DNA of 5,765 nucleotides from Planctomycetaceae bacterium (GTDB lineage Bacteria; Planctomycetota; Planctomycetia; Planctomycetales; Planctomycetaceae). Shown piece after piece: positions 1 through 3,516 of this stretch. Both the position numbers and the translations under genes were made by a program. Each line of letters opens with the position of its first letter. The first letter of the stretch is position 1. The notes under the pieces were generated by a model. It was not told where the DNA came from and searched no databases. It worked only from the letters and a program-made list of their open reading frames with translations. Location: positions 1 to 5,765 of the forward strand of contig JAEUIG010000234.1 of the NCBI GenBank assembly GCA_016795125.1, written 5' to 3'.

Positions 1-188
1 CCTTTGCCGAGGTGCCGCGCGCCGGGCAGGTGGCCCGCGGCGTACTCGCTCTCCTCGCGGACGTCGACCAGCTCGAACTTCTCTCCGGCATCCACGCGGG
101 CTTTGACATCGGCGGTCGTGCATTCACGAACGCGGGATTTCGCGTCGTTGACGATGGCGAGAAATCGGGGCGTGTGGTGCTTGGCCAT
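1..188 (-). CDS. Rhodanese-like domain protein, N-terminal part (C-terminus cut by window edge)
   Basis: Reading down from the ATG at 188-186 gives 62 residues with no stop before the window edge. The start is M-A-K-H-H-T-P-R-F-L-A-I-V-N-D-A. Residues 40-60 carry F-E-L-V-D-V-R-E-E-S-E-Y-A-A-G-H-L-P-G-A-R, the classic first-half signature of rhodanese domains (L-(I/V)-D-V-R-x3-E-(Y/F)-x2-G-H-(I/L)-x-G-A). Single-domain rhodaneses of about 100-140 residues transfer sulfur from a persulfidated cysteine in the cytoplasm. The cysteine loop lies outside the window, so activity cannot be judged. There is no signal peptide and no purine-rich Shine-Dalgarno before the ATG; the bases just upstream on the coding strand are C-rich. 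The start is chosen because it is the only ATG giving a family-like length before the motif. It lies downstream of mogA on the same strand with a 121-base gap. Confidence 0.88.
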   Translation of the reverse strand, partial: MAKHHTPRFLAIVNDAKSRVRECTTADVKARVDAGEKFELVDVREESEYAAGHLPGARHLGK

Positions 189-194
189 GAAGGA

Positions 195-222
195 GGGGTC
201 AGGGGTGACGGGACAGGGGCGA
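195..222. repeat. G-rich heptamer-periodic tract (four units)
   Basis: Four contiguous 7-base units read GGGGTCA, GGGGTGA, CGGGACA and GGGGCGA, followed by the degraded units GCGAGGG and TGGGCAG. The run starts six bases upstream of the rhodanese start codon. On that gene's coding strand it is C-rich, so it offers no ribosome binding site. Function is unknown; it resembles short tandem heptamer repeats rather than a protein-binding operator. Confidence 0.55.
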
Positions 223-242
223 GCGAGGGTGGGCAGTCGACT

Positions 243-270
243 AACCTTAAACCATCAACGATCAACCCTC
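243..270. repeat. AAC-N-N-T-C heptamer-periodic tract (four units)
   Basis: Four contiguous 7-base units read AACCTTA, AACCATC, AACGATC and AACCCTC. The tract sits between the mogA stop codon (310) and the rhodanese start (188). Its core phase, CCATCAA/CGATCAA, is related to the CCATCGA units found on the opposite strand at 827-861, so the two tracts bracket mogA as an imperfect inverted pair. No transcription terminator hairpin with a T tract is evident in this gap. Confidence 0.6.
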
Positions 271-309
271 TTCAGATTCCGTGCTGCGGATTTGGAGATT
301 CGTCCGCGG

Positions 310-834
310 CTACTTCTTCGGCCGGAAGGCCTTTACCTTCGTGTCGTCCAGTTCGATGTACGGTCCGCCGATGAGATCGATGCAATACGGGACGGCCGGC
401 ATGACGGCATCGAGGCACTCGCGAATGGCCTTCGGCTGGCCGGGGAGGTTGATGATGAGCGAACCGCCGCGGGTGCCGGCCGTCTGGCGCGAGAGGATGG
501 CCGTGGGGACTTTTTCCAGCGACACCTTGCGCATCAGCTCGCCGAAGCCGGGAAGCAGCTTGTCGCAGACAGCTGCGGTGGCTTCCGGCGTGACGTCACG
601 CGCCGCCGGTCCGGTGCCGCCGGTGGTGACGATGAGACAGCAGCCGGCGTTTGCGAGTTCGATCAGGGTGCGTTCGATGAGCGACCGCTCGTCGGGAATC
701 ACCCGGGGGACCGCTTCCCAGGACGAGCGCATGATCTCGGAGAAATACTCGCGGATGGCGGGGCCGCCGCGATCTTCGTACTCGCCGCGGCTCGCGCGGT
801 CGGAGACGGTGACGATGCCGATGGAAATGGACAA
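310..834 (-). CDS. mogA: Molybdopterin adenylyltransferase (MogA-type)
   Basis: MogA adenylylates molybdopterin using ATP in the cytoplasm, priming it for molybdate insertion by MoeA in molybdenum-cofactor synthesis. From a TTG start at 834 the product is 174 residues, shorter than E. coli MogA (about 195) because a C-terminal loop is missing. It shows I-G-I-V-T-V-S-D-R-A-S at 5-15, R-V-I-P-D-E at 44-49, T-T-G-G-T-G-P-A-A-R-D-V-T-P-E-A-T at 70-86, P-T-A-I-L-S-R-Q at 110-117, L-P-G-Q-P-K at 130-135 and V-P-Y-C-I at 148-152. Asp48 and Asp80 correspond to the catalytic Asp49 and Asp82 of E. coli MogA. The ORF stays open to a GTG at 876, but those extra 14 residues are mostly encoded by a heptamer repeat and precede the point where family members begin, so TTG is preferred. 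Neither start has a clear Shine-Dalgarno. MogA is favoured over MoaB because it aligns with E. coli MogA through to the A-F-R-P-K end. Confidence 0.9.
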   Translation of the reverse strand: MSISIGIVTVSDRASRGEYEDRGGPAIREYFSEIMRSSWEAVPRVIPDERSLIERTLIELANAGCCLIVTTGGTGPAARDVTPEATAAVCDKLLPGFGELMRKVSLEKVPTAILSRQTAGTRGGSLIINLPGQPKAIRECLDAVMPAVPYCIDLIGGPYIELDDTKVKAFRPKK

Positions 835-861
835 CGGTCGATGGCAAATGGTCGATGGAGG
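827..861. repeat. ATGG-N-N-N heptamer-periodic tract (five units)
   Basis: Five contiguous 7-base units read ATGGACA, ACGGTCG, ATGGCAA, ATGGTCG and ATGGAGG, containing an exact GGTCGATGG repeated 14 bases apart. The tract covers the region just upstream of the preferred mogA start and its first codons. On the minus strand the units are of CCATCGA/CCATTTG type, related to the tract at 243-270 in inverse orientation. Confidence 0.6.
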
Positions 862-1024
862 AACGCGGCAGATCACCGCAGTGACGCATAGCTTACCAGA
901 TGACGCAGCCAGCGGTCACGGATCACCGCGGCAACCTGCGTGCACGACGTTTCCGTCAGCGGGCGCGCACGACTACGATCGTCGAAACCGATGCCGCGTG
1001 GTCTGCCAATCAGGAGCACTGGTT
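862..1024. promoter_or_regulatory. Divergent intergenic region between mogA and the alpha/beta hydrolase
   Basis: This stretch must carry the start signals for two divergently transcribed genes, although no strong -35/-10 pair is visible. The best plus-strand candidate is a weak one: TTTCCG at 950-955 and TACGAT at 974-979, 18 bases apart. Repeated or palindromic sequences are GATCACCGC at 871-879 and again at 921-929 (50 bases apart), TGACGCA at 882-888 and 901-907, an inverted GCGGT/ACCGC pair at 912-916 and 925-929, and the palindrome ACGATCGT at 975-982. These could be operator sites; none matches a regulator motif I can name. Confidence 0.3.
1012..1016 (+). promoter_or_regulatory. Ribosome binding site of the hydrolase gene
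   Basis: AGGAG lies 8 bases upstream of the ATG at 1025. It fixes that ATG as the start, against an open frame that runs in phase all the way back to 281. The protein then begins with a proper signal peptide. Confidence 0.75.
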
Positions 1025-1885
1025 ATGCGTCTGCTGCCAACTGCCATAGCCGGAGTCTTGTTCGCCGTCGCAAGTCCGTCAGCGGCGGCTGAGGTGCGGG
1101 AGGTTCGCGACATCGCCTACGGTTCCGATCCGTTGCAGACGGTCGATGTCTATCTGCCGGCTGGTGTCGAGGGGCGTCTTCCCACGGTTGTCTACATTCA
1201 TGGCGGCGGCTGGCGGGAAGGGGACAAGCGCGAGGGAGTCAACCGGGTCGGCTCGTTTGCGCCGGTCCTGGTCGAGCAGGGCTTCGTCGCCGTCGCCTGC
1301 AATTACCGGCTCCTGCCGAAGGACACGTATCCGGCGCAGGTGGACGACGTGCAGCGAATGATCCGCTGGCTGCGCCGGCACGCGGAGGACTATCACATCG
1401 ATCCGGACCGGATCGGTGTCGTGGGCATCAGTGCGGGCGGGCACCTCGCGGCCATGCTGGCGACGCGGACGGAACACGCGGCGCAGGGGGACGAACTCGA
1501 CGCCTACAGCAGCCGGGTGCAGGCGGCCGTATCGCTGGCCGGCGTCCACGACTTTTCCAACAAGCCTGAGGTCACGAACGCCCTCCTCGAGGAAGCCCTG
1601 CTCGGCATCGCGCAGGGAGACGCGAGCAAGGTCGACGACCTGCGCGAAGAGCTGTCGCCCATTCGCTTTGTGTCAAAAGAGTCGGCGCCGCTGATGCTCG
1701 TCGTGGGAACGAATGACACGTGGATTCCCATCGCCCAGGCGGAAGGGATGGCCGACGCGCTGCGCGCCTTCTCCGTGGAAACGGAGATCGTGCGGATCGA
1801 AGGGGCCGGGCACGGCATCTTTCCGTATGCCGTGCCGGAAGCGCAGGAGGCGAGCCTGCGCTGGATGACGCGATTTCTGAAGTAG
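1025..1885 (+). CDS. Exported alpha/beta hydrolase (esterase/lipase-like, BD-FAE type)
   Basis: The product is 286 residues. Residues 1-22 form a signal peptide: short basic start, hydrophobic A-I-A-G-V-L-F-A-V-A, then A-A-A before Glu23. The mature protein is expected outside the cytoplasmic membrane. The fold markers are in canonical order: oxyanion-hole H-G-G-G-W at 59-63, N-Y-R-L at 93-96, the P-A-Q-V-D-D-V helix at 103-109, nucleophile elbow G-I-S-A-G-G at 134-139 (Ser136), G-T-N-D-T-W-I-P at 228-235 (acid Asp231) and G-A-G-H-G at 260-264 (His263). The catalytic triad is therefore complete. This pattern fits the BD-FAE/carboxylesterase-like hydrolases, which de-esterify small esters or acetylated and feruloylated polysaccharides; the substrate cannot be read from sequence. 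It is divergent from mogA, convergent with the SpoIIAA-like gene, and appears monocistronic. Prolyl oligopeptidase-like peptidase activity is a less likely alternative. Confidence 0.93.
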   Translation: MRLLPTAIAGVLFAVASPSAAAEVREVRDIAYGSDPLQTVDVYLPAGVEGRLPTVVYIHGGGWREGDKREGVNRVGSFAPVLVEQGFVAVACNYRLLPKDTYPAQVDDVQRMIRWLRRHAEDYHIDPDRIGVVGISAGGHLAAMLATRTEHAAQGDELDAYSSRVQAAVSLAGVHDFSNKPEVTNALLEEALLGIAQGDASKVDDLREELSPIRFVSKESAPLMLVVGTNDTWIPIAQAEGMADALRAFSVETEIVRIEGAGHGIFPYAVPEAQEASLRWMTRFLK

Positions 1886-1906
1886 GGGATCGGGGCAAGC
1901 CCGGCG

Positions 1907-2014
1907 GATTTTCGATTTTCGATTCGCGATTTTCGATTGCGCCGGCCGCGACGGCCCGAATGCGCAGGCCCCCTGCGCGTCTCCCACCCAATCCAAAATC
2001 CAAAATCCAAAATC
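1907..2014. repeat. Composite inverted element: GATTTT(C/G) heptamer arms around GC-rich hairpins
   Basis: The left arm (1907-1939) has units GATTTTC, GATTTTC, GATTCGC and GATTTTC, then GATTG. The right arm, read on the minus strand from 2014 to 1989, has GATTTTG three times and then GATTG. The arms are thus inverted copies matching at six of seven bases per unit, with perfect GATTG/CAATC inner ends. The 49-base core (1940-1988) contains two hairpins. The element fills most of the 132-base gap between two convergent genes and nearly touches the SpoIIAA-like stop codon at 2018. Possible roles are a two-way terminator, a structured mRNA end, or a dispersed repeat insertion. Confidence 0.6.
1944..1978. 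other. Pair of GC-rich hairpins in the core of the convergent-gene element
   Basis: GGCCG (1944-1948) pairs with CGGCC (1952-1956) across a 3-base loop. GCGCAGG (1962-1968) pairs with CCTGCGC (1972-1978) across a 3-base CCC loop. Neither is followed by a T tract on either strand, so they are not textbook Rho-independent terminators. Their place between two convergent stop codons makes a role in ending transcripts plausible. A weaker GGGC/GCCC hairpin at 1893-1902 lies just after the hydrolase stop. Confidence 0.45.
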
Positions 2015-2017
2015 AAT

Positions 2018-2374
2018 TCACCCCGCCAGCCAGGCCTTTGCCTTCTCCAGGTCCGCGGCGGCGAAGTACTTGATTGTCGCCATTGTGAACGGTTTGCAGA
2101 CCTTGGCCATCGACTGTTCCCACGCCGTTTCCCCGACGAGCGCGATTTTCGCGATCTTCGTGCAGTGCGTCGTGGAGAACTTGATGTCGTCCCACAGCGC
2201 CTTGGCGTCCCAGCCGTGGAAGTCGTGGAACCGCGCCAGCAACTTCACCTTGCCATGCTCGGCGACGGCCTTGTCGACCGCCGGCACGAACGACTGGTAA
2301 TCGGCGTCGTGCAGTTTTCCGGAAAGGGTGAATCCGAGCGAATCGGCCGGCAGGCCGGAAATGGGTTCAATCAT
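2018..2374 (-). CDS. SpoIIAA-like protein (STAS/SEC14-type domain)
   Basis: The product is 118 residues and looks like a single complete domain of the SpoIIAA-like family. Recognisable stretches are G-F-T-L-S-G-K-L-H-D-A-D-Y at 14-26, V-K-L-L-A-R-F-H-D-F-H-G-W at 43-55, A-L-W-D-D-I-K-F at 59-66, K-I-A-K-I-A-L-V-G at 73-81 and the C-terminal Y-F-A-A-A-D-L-E-K-A-K-A-W-L at 103-116. These small cytoplasmic proteins share a fold with STAS anti-sigma-factor antagonists and SEC14 lipid-binding domains. Their function is largely uncharacterised, and partner-switch regulation cannot be assumed. There is no signal peptide or membrane segment. The ATG at 2374-2372 is supported by AGGA seven bases upstream. 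The gene lies 98 bases downstream of the ligase gene on the same strand and converges on the hydrolase. Confidence 0.87.
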   Translation of the reverse strand: MIEPISGLPADSLGFTLSGKLHDADYQSFVPAVDKAVAEHGKVKLLARFHDFHGWDAKALWDDIKFSTTHCTKIAKIALVGETAWEQSMAKVCKPFTMATIKYFAAADLEKAKAWLAG

Positions 2375-2381
2375 CGAAATG

Positions 2382-2385
2382 TCCT
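2382..2385 (-). promoter_or_regulatory. Ribosome binding site of the SpoIIAA-like gene
   Basis: On the minus strand AGGA precedes the ATG at 2374 by seven bases. Further upstream in the same gap lie the palindrome GAGCGCTC (2402-2409) and a TATGAT that could serve as a -10 box (2421-2426), though no convincing -35 pairs with it. Confidence 0.6.
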
Positions 2386-2472
2386 GGAGTGGATTGTCTG
2401 AGAGCGCTCAGCCCGCGCGCATCATAATCGCAGCACCGTGCAGGAGGCGAGTATGCCGCGCCCTGCAAATTC

Positions 2473-3486
2473 TCACTCGCGATGGCGCCGCACAAAACTC
2501 GGGAATCGGGGGATGCCGGCGTCGGAGAGTTCCTGGTAGCGGAAGGTAATCCGTGCACCGATCGCCGGGGGTTGCTCGCGGTCACGGTCGGAGAAACCGG
2601 TGCCGACGGAAAACTCTTTTCCGTTTGGCAGTTGGACCGTCAGCGCTCCGAGTCGGCCCTTGTGCCGGCCTTTGCCGGGCTCGTGCCGGACGACGATCGC
2701 TTCGGCATCGTGGAATGTTTTGACCTTGAGCAGAGTTGCCGACCGGCCTACCACGTACTGGGAGGCCGGTTGTCGCAGCATGATCCCCTCGCCACCGAGT
2801 GCTTCGATCCGCTGGAGTTCCCGGCGGAGGTGCTCGACATCCTTGCAGAGCGCGTGCTCGTGAATGCGGGTGAACTCGTTGTTCCAGGTGCGGATGCCGT
2901 CATTCAGGAATCCGATGCGGTCTTCAAAGGCTCCGGCGGCGGCGGGTGCATCAAAGACGAGAAAGCGTATGCTGCGCCATTGCTCTCCCTTGTCCTGCCG
3001 GCGGACGATGCTGACCGTCCGTTGAAACGCCTTGCGATCGAGCCACAACTCGCCGTCCAGCGGAACGCCCGGCAGTCCGGCGACGAACCAGTCGGGCGCG
3101 TGATAGAGATTCCCCTGCCGGGACAGAAACTGACGGCCGTCCCAGAAGGCCCGGACGCCATCGAGCTTTTCGCTCATCCACCAGCCGGCCGGGTCGAGGA
3201 CGTTGTCCCACGCTTCGGCGAGCAGCAGCGACGGTTCCGCGGAGGGTTCATCGCCGGCTGTGGACTTGGCCGGTTTGGCCGGGAGTGCGCCCCCCAGACG
3301 CTGTACTTCGGCGTCGTCTCCGCGCAGCTTGCGGAGATGCTTACACGTTCGGCGTTCGATGCCGACCGACTGGTTCCGCCAGGCGGGGCAAGTGCAGGAA
3401 TAGACCCCGCCGGTGTTTTTGAGGATGTACGGCTTGGCGCCGGACCCCTGCATCTCCACGCTTTCGCCGTCTTGCAGGTCTGGCAT
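2473..3486 (-). CDS. SWIM zinc-finger ATP-dependent DNA ligase (LigE-like catalytic core)
   Basis: The product is 337 residues. Residues 1-60 hold a SWIM zinc finger, C-T-C-P-A-W at 31-36 and C-K-H at 48-50, fitting C-x-C-x(n)-C-x-H (nucleic-acid or protein binding). A low-complexity linker (about 65-85) follows. The nucleotidyltransferase core is complete: motif I E-K-L-D-G-V-R at 106-112 with the AMP-accepting Lys107, S-R-Q-G at 122-125, L-D-G-E at 143-146, F-L-V-F-D at 175-179, E-G-I-M-L-R at 233-238 and L-L-K-V-K at 252-256. A compact OB domain (about 260-337) ends the protein, with G-A-L-T-V, G-T-G-F-S-D and I-T-F-R-Y. The order and spacing resemble minimal bacterial LigE ligases such as that of Haemophilus, which seal nicks without other domains. 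Those often have signal peptides; this one does not and should be cytoplasmic. No Ku or LigD-type gene is visible. A TTG at 3492 in frame is rejected because GAGG lies six bases before the ATG. Confidence 0.92.
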   Translation of the reverse strand: MPDLQDGESVEMQGSGAKPYILKNTGGVYSCTCPAWRNQSVGIERRTCKHLRKLRGDDAEVQRLGGALPAKPAKSTAGDEPSAEPSLLLAEAWDNVLDPAGWWMSEKLDGVRAFWDGRQFLSRQGNLYHAPDWFVAGLPGVPLDGELWLDRKAFQRTVSIVRRQDKGEQWRSIRFLVFDAPAAAGAFEDRIGFLNDGIRTWNNEFTRIHEHALCKDVEHLRRELQRIEALGGEGIMLRQPASQYVVGRSATLLKVKTFHDAEAIVVRHEPGKGRHKGRLGALTVQLPNGKEFSVGTGFSDRDREQPPAIGARITFRYQELSDAGIPRFPSFVRRHRE

Positions 3487-3492
3487 GATCAA

Positions 3493-3496
3493 CCTC
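3493..3496 (-). promoter_or_regulatory. Ribosome binding site deciding the ligase start
   Basis: GAGG on the minus strand lies six bases upstream of the ATG at 3486-3484. The in-frame TTG at 3492-3490 directly abuts GAGG and could not use it, so the ATG is the likely start. The site lies within the 30-base gap after the VWA gene stop, which suits translation from a shared transcript. Confidence 0.7.
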
Positions 3497-3516
3497 GGAG
3501 GAGCAGGTTGCTGAGG

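Noticed and set aside
4..891. 295-codon plus-strand open frame over the rhodanese and mogA genes
   Set aside because: It covers two recognisable minus-strand genes and reads through the repeat tracts. The translation is arginine- and alanine-rich with no domain.
281..1024. In-frame upstream extension of the hydrolase reading frame on the plus strand
   Set aside because: It runs antisense through all of mogA, has no family resemblance, and the true start at 1025 has an AGGAG and a signal peptide. It is an open frame caused by high GC.
1893..1913. Hairpin GGGC-AA-GCCC followed by TTTT as a Rho-independent terminator of the hydrolase
   Set aside because: The stem is only four pairs with a two-base loop, and the T run is six bases away and belongs to the heptamer repeat. 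This is too weak to list as a terminator.
1907..2014. CRISPR array reading of the heptamer repeats
   Set aside because: The units are seven bases, contiguous and without spacers, and no cas genes are present.
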